From: Selaginella moellendorffii
Taxonomy: Eukaryota; Streptophyta; Lycopodiopsida; Selaginellales; Selaginellaceae
Assembly: GCF_000143415.4 (NCBI RefSeq)
Contig: NW_003314318.1
Coordinates: 581,390-645,389 of the forward strand
Length of the DNA: 64,000 nt
Direction: 5' to 3'
The notes under the pieces are model-generated. The model was not told where the DNA came from and ran no database searches. It saw only the letters and a list, made by a program, of their open reading frames with translations. The position numbers and the translations under genes were made by a program. Below are positions 35,553 through 45,176 of this stretch, in pieces. The number at the start of each line of letters is the position of its first letter. Position 1 is the stretch's first letter.

Positions 35553-35819
35553 ATGGATACCAAGCAATGGATCGAGGCTGGGCTGAGGAAATTCCAGGAA
35601 GTGAGGAGCCGGCGCCAGCAGCTCCGGAGCGAGGCTGCCGCGGAGGTGATGGTGGATCCTCGCGTCATTCTCACCAGGAAGGCAATCTACGCGCTCGCAA
35701 TCGGCTGGATGGGCGCCTTGGGGTATCTCTACACGATCAATCGATCCTGGGACAAGGCCGCTGAGAAGTCCGCCGCCGCCGCCGCCGCCGCGAACAGCCG
35801 CCAGCGCGATGGGATCTAA
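35553..35819 (+). CDS. Small single-pass membrane protein, unknown function
   Basis: Single exon of 88 aa starting MDTKQWIEAGLRKF. A charged amphipathic N-terminal half is followed by one hydrophobic segment (about 45-62, AIYALAIGWMGALGYLYTI) and a C-terminal poly-Ala stretch encoded by GCC repeats. The start ATG follows a 5' leader with AAACCCTAG and TTAGGGTTC elements like those of the neighbouring housekeeping genes, and GC content is typical of coding DNA here. I do not recognise the family; the layout resembles small mitochondrial inner-membrane or assembly proteins, but that is only a guess. It starts 57 bp after the V-ATPase F stop. Confidence 0.65.
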   Translation: MDTKQWIEAGLRKFQEVRSRRQQLRSEAAAEVMVDPRVILTRKAIYALAIGWMGALGYLYTINRSWDKAAEKSAAAAAAANSRQRDGI

Positions 35820-35943
35820 TCGATCGCTCTTTCTTTCCTCGCGAAAATGCAGGTAGTGTTCTTCCAATTTCTCTCTAGTTTGCTAAGAAAGGGATCCTCT
35901 AGAATAAATCCGGCAGCTGGACGATCTAATCTCTAGAATCTCC

Positions 35944-37778
35944 TCATCGATTGAGCGAGGACAATCTCCTCGACTGGGCTGCGATGATCTGGGCAGTGGA
36001 GGGGCTTTGTGAGACGAAGATTTGGAAGCCATCGTCCCAGGCGGGGCTCATCCCATCCGCGAAGAGCTGCCACACGAGAGATCCCGCCGCGGCGCCGCCG
36101 GTCCTGGCCGATGCGTAGACAGTGGAGTAGAGTGTGCTGAGGAATCGATCGCGCTGCCCCACGACATAGCCGGGGAGCCGGTCGGATTTGCCAAACTCCG
36201 CGAAGAGCACGGGCTTTTGGAGCACCGTCGTGGCATCGTCGATGTGTTCTTGGACCCAGGAGGAGAGGAACTGGAGCTGGGCATCGATGCTCGCTCCCGG
36301 AAGCCTGGGAGAAGAAAGATCGTCACTCTCACTTGATCAAGGTGGGATTTTTGTCATACCAGAGATCGGGATAGCTGTGGACAGTGGCAAAATCGATGCT
36401 GGGGATTTGGTTGTGCCGCAGGAAATCACTGCCCAGATTGCTACTCCAGCTTCCAGGGCTTGTTCTTGCGGGATCTTTGTAAAAGCCTTCCATTCCAACG
36501 TCGACGAGGTGGTTAACGTCGAGAGATTTGATAAAGGATGACATCTCTTTGATCCAGGCCTGGAAAAAAAGTGTTTTTTAGTGATCGAGAGAGTTATAGA
36601 TGCTTGCCTCGAGGGTGTTGCCGGATGGATCGCTGGGGATTCTTGGCTCGTTCATGAGCTCCCATGCAAAGATTGTTGGGTCGTCGCGGTACGCGATCTT
36701 GGTGATGGTGTTCACTCTCGTCACCACTGTCTGCAAAAGAAAATAGAGGATTTTGAGCAATCTTGTTATGTTCTTCCATTTTACTTCCAATGAAAGAAAG
36801 CTTTCATTTTTCTATGGAATCCCCGTGACCCTCGAGTCAAGATGAAACAGAGGTCTTAAGTTTAAAGACAAACTTCACTGTATAATCAATCTCAAAATAA
36901 GATTGACTATGTGGCTTTGGCTTTTCAAGCGGTTCCTAATCTCTATCACTCTTGAGTTCTTCCCAAACTTCTCCCACCAAGAAAGAAGTAGAGCTTGAAA
37001 GCTATTTCCTTGATGGGAGAAGTTTACAAAGATCTCCCTCCTCGCAAAGAAAAAAAACATAACTTTTCGATCGAGCTACTGACCTGGATGTAGTTCCGAA
37101 AGTAAGATTTGATGGTGGGCTCGCTGAAGAACGCATCGTCGGAGCTGCAAGCAATGCCTGCTTGCCGAGCCCATTTCACGTACTGGCTCTTCCCTCCCAG
37201 CGAATCGTAGTTGTCGCTCAAGCTTAGCAGCAGCCTCACACCCTGACTCCTCGCTTCAGCGATGACAAAGTCGAGCGCCTTCAAAGTCCAGACAAGATCA
37301 CAAAAACAAAGTGTGAGTTTATACATCTCTAAACAAAGAACTAAGATATGACAATGAGCAAAGACAAAGAGTTTTGTTGTTTCACCTGAAGCGATTGCTC
37401 GCTGTAAACTCCGGGGCGGAGCTGGATGGCGTTGTAGCCACCGTCATTGAAAGCCCAAGTTCGTGCCACGGTGAGGCCCAGACTCGAGGCTTGCCGGAGG
37501 AAGCCGCTGACTTGATCTCTCGACTCGCAGGCCACTCGGGTCATCCAGTAGGCGTTGAAGCCATTGACGTAGAACAAGCGGCCGTCGAGAGTGAATCGCG
37601 TGCCGCTTCGTGTCACGAATCCTCCCCCGATCGGTCGTGGGCTGATCTTCTCTGAGTCGAAGTTGCTACTTTGAGCTAGACTAGAACTAGCTACTGAGCT
37701 TCTAAGAGTCGAGACTATCAGAAGAAGTAGAGCAACCTGTGCTCGTGACTGTGATGATCTTGATCTAGCTAAGTGCAT
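35944..37778 (-). CDS. Mannan endo-1,4-beta-mannosidase (GH5)
   Basis: Five exons: 37386-37778, 37084-37278, 36608-36730, 36360-36559, 35944-36304, giving 423 aa, normal for plant endo-beta-mannanase. An N-terminal hydrophobic stretch (about 13-32) acts as a signal peptide. GH5 landmarks are [44 protein letters not shown], the acid/base Glu in [15 protein letters not shown] and the nucleophile Glu in VLFAEFGKS. The enzyme cleaves internal beta-1,4 bonds of wall mannans and glucomannans in the apoplast. The intron after exon 3 has a GC donor (GAG|gcaagc). If that intron were retained, a stop would follow within ten codons. Confidence 0.95.
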
Positions 37779-37978
37779 TGTCTTGGAAACGCAAGAATCT
37801 CAAGGAGGGAGTGGAAGAACTTGGAGTCTTTCACTGTTTTACCAGGCAAGGGCTTGTTAAGAAATGTTACAGGTTTGCTCTTGAGGGAACTTATATAAGT
37901 CATGTGTTCTAGGATCTGGCAGCAAAACGGCCCAAACAGTTTCCACAATGCAGGCCAGAAAACCGACACAGACTAACG

Positions 37979-38525
37979 TGTGTGAGCTCGTTTCACAGTT
38001 TTTTAAGATCTTTGGTGTTTCTTCCTCCTGGACTCCGAACAGAACGAAGCCAATGAGATAAAAGAGGAAAACGTTTCTCTGAGCAAAGCTTTGCGGCTCA
38101 ATGCAGGGGACGAATTGTCAAGGAGGAGTGATCGCCATTTCCTTAAAAAATACTTTTGAATGGGAGTGATTTAAAAGCGTGGGAGAGCGAATTGAGCTCC
38201 CCCTCTGTTACATTGCAGTGATCACTCGAGCAAAATTGGTCAAAATCCATCCCCCCTTTGATTCGGTTCGTAACGAACGAACGTGGTGCATGTTACGACC
38301 GTTGGCGACCGGGTAAAAGAATATCCCACGCCTTTGCTTGCATTAATATGCTACTCCCAAGGAACAAAGGATTGATTAATCGGAATGAACGTAAACAAAA
38401 CAAAGCTTGGCTCTTTGCATGCTTCCAAGCGCAAACATCAGACTTTTGTGGCTTTACGACATGGTAACATGATTGCTAAGATTCTTGGGAACAATGTAAA
38501 AATTTCATAGAGATAAGTTTTTCTA
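37979..38525. other. Intergenic region, no gene seen
   Basis: Upstream flank of the mannanase gene, moderately AT-rich, with no conserved frame. It borders the duplicated block that starts at about 38525. Confidence 0.45.
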
Positions 38526-38527
38526 GG

Positions 38528-39338
38528 GTTCTACGATGCTTGTTGGGCGTCGTTCTGGAGAACGTGAATTTAGACAGGGAGCTCCTTGACAAGTTTGGCG
38601 AGCTCAGTGCACAAGGAGGTATTCTTGGATGGGCTGATCGATTTAATTCTTGATAAGGCCATGCCACTCAAAGCATGGCATTTTCACAATCTCACGGGAA
38701 CGAGGTGCCATGGCAAGATGATTAAGAGGATTCTTGACGAAGGGTTTCTAGCTGTGGCTCTAGATTTGCTGAACGAGAAGTGTGATCAAGAGACCTTCAC
38801 AAGTGTGATCCTGGAATGCATAGCTGATAAACCTGGATGGTGGACGGAGAAACTAGCGCAGAAAATGGACACGATGAAGAGTCTAGGATACAAGCGTGAG
38901 ATGGTCCTGTTTGAGGATTATTTGCTCCTCTATTCAGAACCAGGGCATATCTTCCTTGAAATGGTGAACGAACATCCTAATCTTGCTGCAAAACCAGAGG
39001 TTTACCAAAAGGTTTTTGACAGTTCGCCATCCGCTCACTCGGTCTTCAAGGAGGCAAGAGCTAAAGGCGTGGAGCTGGACTCAAAAAGTTTGAGCAATCT
39101 GCATTTGAGAGCATCTGATGATATGAGTTTGGTACTGGACATGGTTGAGGAACCAGCAACAGCTTATAAGTTGGCGTTGAACAGTGCTCAAAACTTACAT
39201 GACGTTGTCTCCATTGTTAGAAAAGCTTGTGAGAAGGGAGTGGTGCTTGATCCAACTGAAAAGAAACTCAAACTTCGTCTTAAGCAGAGAGCGGAAGAGT
39301 GGGAAGACTTAAATTGGAGGAACGACGCTGTGGGATGA
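38528..39338 (+). pseudogene. Frameshifted, truncated paralogue of the 41373-42614 gene
   Basis: The predicted peptide parallels the gene at 41373 almost throughout: LLGVVLENVNLDREL matches LAVVIENQELDTDF, then ILDKAMPLKAWHFHNLTGTRC matches ILDRAMPLHAWGFHKVTNKRC, and CDQETFT and VYQKVFDSS are identical. Around 38600-38640 the copy is about 5 nt shorter than its paralogue, so the first 25 codons and the rest lie in different frames. The open frame from 38586 begins with TTG, and no in-frame ATG covers the conserved start. The C-terminus stops at 39338, about 130 residues before the paralogue ends. It could still make a shorter protein from an internal ATG (about 38661), but I regard it as a broken copy. 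Confidence 0.7.
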
Positions 39339-39429
39339 TCCTAAGAATGGAATCCTTCTTTTCCCTAAAGTGCTTAAGCCCAAGAACCAAGAGACAATTC
39401 AAAACATAAAAATCAATCTAAAACAAATC

Positions 39430-40603
39430 CTAAGCGCATCCAGAGAAAGTACATCGCTTCCACATGGGGCAGCAAACGGCTTTCCAGGAAAAGCAACACG
39501 GAATGCCTGTGAAGCCGCAGTGAATTCTCTTGTAGCACGGAACTGGGGGTGATGGCGGTGGAGATGGTCGCGGTCGTGGCGGCGGGGGCGGAGATGGTGG
39601 TGGTGGAGATGGCGGAGACGGTACCTTCGCTTTGACAGGAAAGTAGACGAAGCCATTTACTCCACATCGACCCAGTGGAAGGCCATGGTTTCCACGCTGC
39701 AGCCTCATGTAGCCTTTCTCTCCCCAGCTTGTCCCCGCCGAGTTTTTGATGATCCAATAGTCTTGGCCGTTTTCGGATCCATAGCCGACGATGAGCACTG
39801 CTAGATACGGAGTTGCCTGGTCGTCTTTGCACGGGCCCTTGTAAATCCCCTGCATTTTTAGAACTTTGGGCTTGAGCGAGTTTTCCTTCAAAAAAGAATG
39901 ATTTTTCTCATACCCCTTTGTAGCGAAGGAACTCCGGCGCATTGCCATCGATTAGAGCTGTCACTGGCTGCTTGGCAACCTGCTTGACGATCTCAGTGTC
40001 GTCGCTGGAGCTGTAGAAATTGTCGTAATTGTCAATGCCTACGGAGTTGCGGTTCTGGAAGAGCACAACTTTTAGTAAAAAACAATGGAAACACAAGAGC
40101 ACGCACGCACTTACGTGTTTTCGGCAGGTGCCATTGAATCCTGTGAAGCGGTAATCCGATGCGGTGGAGAGGCCATTCCCTGTGTCGACGAGGTATTCAA
40201 ATGCGTTCTGGGGAAACCCGCTGTGGCAGCCATCGGTGCCGTAGCTCCGGGAGCAATCCAGCAGCTGCTGCGCCGACAGCTCCACCAACACTCCAGTCGC
40301 AATCTTGTTGATTCCCTCGATGGCTTCTGCCGCCGCAAAAGCCCAGCTACCATCTGTATCGTGATATACCACTAAAGTGCGAAAAAAGGATTAAAGATTT
40401 ATACTCTGGCATCCTTTGCGATCTTTCACAGGTGTGACGGCCCCCAAACGTCTCCAGTCCATGGACTTGGGGGGACCAGAGCCAACGTCGCCAAACATTC
40501 TGATGCCTGCATTACCATTCGGATTAGTATCACTTGCGGCATTTGGATCTGCAGCAAGCAGTAATAGGAGGATGGAAATCGAGACCAAGGGATGCAGAGA
40601 CAT
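39430..40603 (-). CDS. Papain-fold pseudoprotease with proline-rich C-terminus (copy 1)
   Basis: Four exons: 40405-40603, 40115-40371, 39914-40054, 39430-39849, giving 338 aa. A signal peptide (1-24) leads directly into the mature papain fold ([15 protein letters not shown] at about 46-60); the usual I29 inhibitor prodomain of roughly 100 residues is absent. Where papains have CGSCWAF, this reads TDGSWAF (72-78), so the nucleophile Cys is Ser75, and the oxyanion Gln region is replaced by KDRKGCQ plus a short insert. The catalytic His position in the AVLIVGYG strand is Leu ([10 protein letters not shown]). The Asn of IIKNS remains, but the following Trp is Ala. After the fold come Ser-Pro(3-5) hydroxyproline-type motifs and a Cys-rich tail (CYKRIHCGF through SGCA). 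Likely a secreted, hydroxyproline-rich, inactive protease. Confidence 0.82.
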
Positions 40604-40839
40604 TCTTAGGGAGTTTCTTATCTCGAGAGAACGAAGGGTTATATAGCAGGTCACAACACCCCACGAGACTCATGCGGGTGAACACACTGTCCATCACACT
40701 AACACATTGATAGAGACTTGGTTGACTTGAACAGATTTACTACTGAGAATGAAGTCAAGGATAGACAACGCACGAGGCTGGCTTAGAAATGGCATGGCAA
40801 GTAAACAATTGGGAACCTCTGAAGTGCTTGAATGAATAT

Positions 40840-41367
40840 TGGCGGCTCGTCCAATCCACAGCTTGAATATTTCGCCAACTCGCATCTCTGGAATATCATT
40901 TATCAGAACTCCGCGTTTGCAGCCTCGCAATAGAGAAGACATCGAATCTTACACGAAAGCGCTGAGATTTCAACCCAGCCGTACGGAACATGGTCAAATG
41001 TGTGATCACCTCCACCTCCATCTGAATGGAAACACCGAGTAAGAACCAAAACAAGAAAACTCTCTCGAGAACCTTAAAGTCGTAGTTGTGAATCTGGATC
41101 CAGCGTGTATGAAAAATGAAAAACTTGGGCTGAATCCGCCCATGAGCTGGAAGACGAGCTCCAGGGGCAGCGGTGCTGGCGGCTGTGCATGTGCCAATCC
41201 CGAGATATGGATCCCAAATTGTCCTCGTAACCCACCCTGTTCTTCCACGATGATCTCAGTAGCTTTACAATCGCCATGGCGGGATTGATCACTGTCACCC
41301 GGATATCGATATGGCCTTTGGAAAAGTTACCTTGGCTAATATCCATACCTATTACTAAAAGTTCCAA
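40840..41367 (-). pseudogene. Fragment of the LEA-2/NHL-like gene
   Basis: The minus strand matches pieces of the intact gene at 45177-46314. The region 40895-41040 matches its last exon (GGAGGTGATCACACAT; GGGTTGAAATCTCAGCG; ATTCCAGAGATGCG), and 41085-41290 matches part of exon 3 plus the region around its first intron (CATATCTCGGGATTGGCACA). Exon 2, which encodes the membrane segment and core, is missing and the frames are broken. Confidence 0.65.
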
Positions 41368-41372
41368 AAGGG

Positions 41373-42614
41373 ATGAGGGCGAGGGAGGTCTTGGCTGTGG
41401 TGATAGAGAATCAGGAGCTGGACACGGATTTCTGCAGTGCGCTTGGCAAACTCTACTTAGAATTCGAGGAGCTCTTCCCGGACGAGGTAATCAACGTGAT
41501 TTTGGATAGGGCAATGCCACTGCATGCATGGGGATTCCACAAGGTGACCAACAAGAGATGTCACAGCAGGATGGTGCAGAGGGTTCTTGATGGCGGTTTT
41601 ATGATGCTGGCTCTAGACATGCTGGACGAAACTTGCGACCAGGAGACGTTTACAAGAGTTCTTGCGCACCCGCACCAATATAATCACAGGGAATACACTG
41701 GAGTGCTGAAGCACAAGGTGTCCTCTGCCATGGAAAAGATGAGGAAACTGAATCTGAGGAGGGAGATTCTGGTGTTTGAGAATCTGGTCCATTTGCACTT
41801 TGCTCCTGAGGATTTGGAGAGGCTGTTTCGAGAGATGATCAATGAGCATCCTTGTATAACAGCAGAGCTAAGTGTCTACCAGAAAGTTTTCGATTCCTCG
41901 CACAAGCTAAGTTTCAAACACTTGGTTGCAAAGGAGGCCAGGGCCAAGGGCGTCAAGCTGGTGGTAAGCTCAAACCTCTTAGAAAGTAGCAGTGGTTATA
42001 GTGATGATGATTGGAGGAAGATAATGGGTCTAGTACTTGAGATTGTCGAGGAGCCAGTGCAAGCTTATCAGATCATGCTGAACAAATCCCAGGACGCTGA
42101 TGTTGTCACGTCTATCATCAGAGAAGCCATCTGCATGGGAATGGCACTGGATGTTACACCCAAGCTGGTCAAGAAGCATTTGTATTTTGATCTCCAGGAA
42201 AGGCTGGGGAAGCATTTTCTCGTCACAAACTTAAAGAAGGGGCTGATTAAGCTAAACGACGAGGCACTAGCCAAGAGTTTAGACGATCACAACTCCAGTG
42301 CCGGTGTGGTGTTTGAGCTCGCAACAAGAGCAACAAGTCAGGGCTTCCCTCGGGTTTTGGAGGAGATTCTTTGCACCGAGAAGAATCCCGAAGTTGCTCG
42401 TTTGATGTTCCAGTTCGAGGCCTTCTGTAACCTGGTGGAGCCAAATGAAAAGACATGCAAGCTTCTGGCTAATAAACTCTTGAAAAAGGATATGGTAATT
42501 GAAGCCCAGTTTGTGATAGATACGTGCTGCAGAACTCACCCCAAATCGCTGATTGAGAAAAACTTTGGTGATGAGGAGAATGAGGAAAACTTTGGTGATG
42601 AGGAGAGTGACTAG
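41373..42614 (+). CDS. Uncharacterised all-helical repeat-like protein
   Basis: Single exon, ATG to TAG, 413 aa. It is rich in amphipathic helices with Leu/Ala and charged faces. Segments such as MVQRVLDGGFMMLALDMLDETC and LLANKLLKKDMVIEAQFVIDTC have the look of degenerate 35-residue helical-hairpin (PPR/TPR-like) repeats, but the consensus is too weak to assign. The acidic tail contains a near-perfect duplication of FGDEEN. No signal peptide or membrane segment. A partly broken paralogue lies at 38528-39338, and both are followed on the opposite strand by a pseudoprotease gene, so the pair was duplicated as a block. Function unknown; the family may be lineage-specific. Confidence 0.75.
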   Translation: MRAREVLAVVIENQELDTDFCSALGKLYLEFEELFPDEVINVILDRAMPLHAWGFHKVTNKRCHSRMVQRVLDGGFMMLALDMLDETCDQETFTRVLAHPHQYNHREYTGVLKHKVSSAMEKMRKLNLRREILVFENLVHLHFAPEDLERLFREMINEHPCITAELSVYQKVFDSSHKLSFKHLVAKEARAKGVKLVVSSNLLESSSGYSDDDWRKIMGLVLEIVEEPVQAYQIMLNKSQDADVVTSIIREAICMGMALDVTPKLVKKHLYFDLQERLGKHFLVTNLKKGLIKLNDEALAKSLDDHNSSAGVVFELATRATSQGFPRVLEEILCTEKNPEVARLMFQFEAFCNLVEPNEKTCKLLANKLLKKDMVIEAQFVIDTCCRTHPKSLIEKNFGDEENEENFGDEESD

Positions 42615-42689
42615 CTTTTAAACATGTTTAAAAGATATGACAGAAAAATACATACATGTTTAAGGAGAGCATCCATATGCAGTACATTT

Positions 42690-43145
42690 ATTTGTTCCAC
42701 CAGGGGCCGGGACGAAACAAAGCTGCAGCTAATCCTCTTGTAGCACGGAACTGGGGGTGATGGCGGAGAGAGATAGTCGAGGAGAGGGCGGCGGTGGAGA
42801 TGGCGGTGGTGGTGGAGACGATCATGCAGATGGTTCTCTGATGGGAAGTAGACAATGGCGTTCACCCTGCATCGAACCAGTGGGAGGCAATGGGCTCCAT
42901 GCTGCAACCTCATGTATTCGCTGTTGTTGGATCTATAGCCGACGATGAGCACTGCTAGATATAGACTTGCCTGGTCGTCTTTGCACGGGCCTTGCATTTT
43001 TAGGGTCTCCTTCACAAAAGAAGAAAAGAATGATTTTTCTCATACCCCTTTGTTAGTTAAATTCATCTGTTACGGCCTGAGGATGTCCATGTCATTGCTG
43101 GAGCTGTAGATATTGTCATAGTTGTACCAATTCCAAAAGAGATGC
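42690..43145 (-). pseudogene. Degenerate pseudoprotease copy 2 (3' exons only)
   Basis: The minus strand retains [21 protein letters not shown] and RCRVNAIVYFP from the last exon, but lacks the [17 protein letters not shown] stretch. Remnants of the His/Pro-rich linker and of CYKRISC follow. A scrambled part of exon 3 lies near 43080-43140. The first two exons are absent. Confidence 0.75.
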
Positions 43146-43519
43146 TGACATGCAAAGTTTAAAACCATGGAAGTTTTCTCTGCAAGTCTGGTGGCTTAAG
43201 GGCACATGCTTACACAACAACCTCTATAAATTTGGACGTTAAAACCATTATTCAGTCGTTGGTCTGGAGGCAAACTTTTAACGACGTATTTCACCAAATG
43301 CTATGCAAGTCCATGGTGGGATGGGATCAAATGAACGCTAATTTGAGTTTCTTTTAAACAAGTTTGAAGTTTGGAATTCGTGACATCTAAGGGAATTTAG
43401 TCATGTTTAAAGAGAGTAGCTCATTTTAACGCGAAGTGTGGAACGGCAAAATAAAACTGCAGCTAACCCACGGAAGGTCGAGGAGAGGGTGGCGGCAAAG
43501 ATGACGGTGGTGGTGGTGG

Positions 43520-44515
43520 CTATGGAGATGGTCGTACCTTCTTTTTGACAGGAAAGTAGACGGAGCCATTTACTCCACATCGACCCAGTGGAAGGCCATG
43601 GTTTCCACGCTGCAGCCTCATGTAGCCTTTCTCTCCCCAGCTTGTCCCCGCCGAGTTTTTGATGATCCAATAGTCTTGGCCGTTTTCGGATCCATAGCCG
43701 ACGATGAGCACTGCTAGATACGGAGTTGCCTGGTCGTCTTTGCACGGGCCCTTGTAAATCCCCTGCATTTTTAGAACTTTGGGCTTGAGCGAGTTTTCCT
43801 TCAAAAACGAATGATTTTTCTCATACCCCTTTGTAGCGAAGGAACTCCGGCGCGTTGCCATCGATGAGAGCTGTCACTGGCTGCTTGGCAACCTGCTTGA
43901 CGATCTCAGTGTCGTCGCTGGAGCCGTAGAAATTGTCGTAATTGTCAATGCTTACGGAGTAGCGGTTCTGGAAGAGCACAACTTTAGTGAAAAACAATGG
44001 AAACACAAGAGCACGCACGCACTTACGTGTTTTCGGCAGGTGCCATTGAATCCTGTGAAGCGGTAATCTGATGCGGTGGAGAGGCCATTCCTTGTGTCGT
44101 CAAGATATGCAAATGCGTTCTGGGGAAACCCGCTGTGGCAGCCATCGCTGCCGTAGCTGCGGGAGCAATCCAGCAGCTGCTGCGCCGACAGCTCCACCAA
44201 CACTCCAGTCGCAATCTTGTTGATTCCCTCGATGGCTTCTGCCGCCGCAAAAGCCCAGCTACCATCTGTATCGTGATATACCACTAAAGTGCGAAAAAAG
44301 GATTAAAGATTTATACTCTGGCATCCTTTGCGATCTTTCACAGGTGTGACGGCCCCCAAACGTCTCCAGTCCATGGACTTGGGGGGATCAGAGCCAACGT
44401 CGCCAAACATTCTGATGCCTGCATTACCATTCGGATTAGTATCACTTGCGGCATTTGCATTTGCAGCAAGCAGTAATAGGAGGATGGAAAGCGAGACCAA
44501 GGGATGCAGAGACAT
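43520..44515 (-). CDS. Papain-fold pseudoprotease (copy 3), lacking the proline-rich tail
   Basis: Four exons: 44317-44515, 44027-44283, 43827-43967, 43520-43762, giving 279 aa. Exon sizes of the first three equal those of copy 1 exactly (199, 257, 141 nt), and the protein is nearly identical through FPVK. It has the same substitutions: Ser in place of the catalytic Cys (DGSWAF), Leu in place of the catalytic His ([10 protein letters not shown]), and no I29 prodomain. A change just after FPVKKKV shifts into a stop (RPSP then TAG), so the Ser-Pro-rich and Cys-rich tail is lost. Whether it is expressed cannot be told; the frame is otherwise open. Confidence 0.75.
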
Positions 44516-44692
44516 TCTTAGGGTGTTTCTTATCTCGAGAGAACGAAGGGTTATATTAGCAGGTCACAACACCCCACGAGACTCATGCGGGTGAACAGTG
44601 TTGGTTGACGTGAACAGATTTGCTACTGAGAATGAGTCAAGGATAGACAATGCACGAGGCTGGCTAAGAACTGGCATGGCAAGTAAACAATC

Positions 44693-44885
44693 TGGCATCC
44701 TTTACGATCTTTCACAGTGTGACGGCTCCCAAAGTTCTCCAGTCGATGGATTTGGGAGGATCAGAGCCAACGTGGCCAAACATTCTGATGCGTGCATCAC
44801 CATCCAGATTACTATCACTGGCGGCATTTGCATTTGCAGCAAGCAGTAGGAGAAACGAAAGCGAGACCAAGAGGCGAGGAGACAT
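44693..44885 (-). pseudogene. Pseudoprotease copy 4, exon 1 fragment
   Basis: The minus strand from 44885 encodes [24 protein letters not shown] and then KSIDWRTLGAVT, matching exon 1 of copies 1 and 3. A 1-base loss near 44716 breaks the frame before the exon end, and no downstream exons follow. Confidence 0.75.
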
Positions 44886-45176
44886 TCTTAGAGAGTGGCT
44901 TATCTCGTTAAAACGAAGGGTTATTACAGCAGTTACAGCATCCCACGAGACTCATGCGGTCGCACTACTGTCGATCTTATGGCTGGGACAAATAAACGTG
45001 CATTGCATGAAACTGAAGACTCTTTGCAAGTTGGCAAAGGATATACAATGCAAATGAGGATCCTTGGCTCAAGACAAAATGGCATCGCAAAAACAAACAG
45101 GGGAGAGAGAGAGAGAGAGAGAGAGAATTTAAACTCTACCTCTGAAATGTTTGTACGGCTCCTCGAATCCAGACTT

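Noticed and set aside
38586-39338. Intact 250-aa gene starting at 38586
   Set aside because: The first codon is TTG, and the conserved upstream residues lie in another frame, so it is better described as a frameshifted copy.
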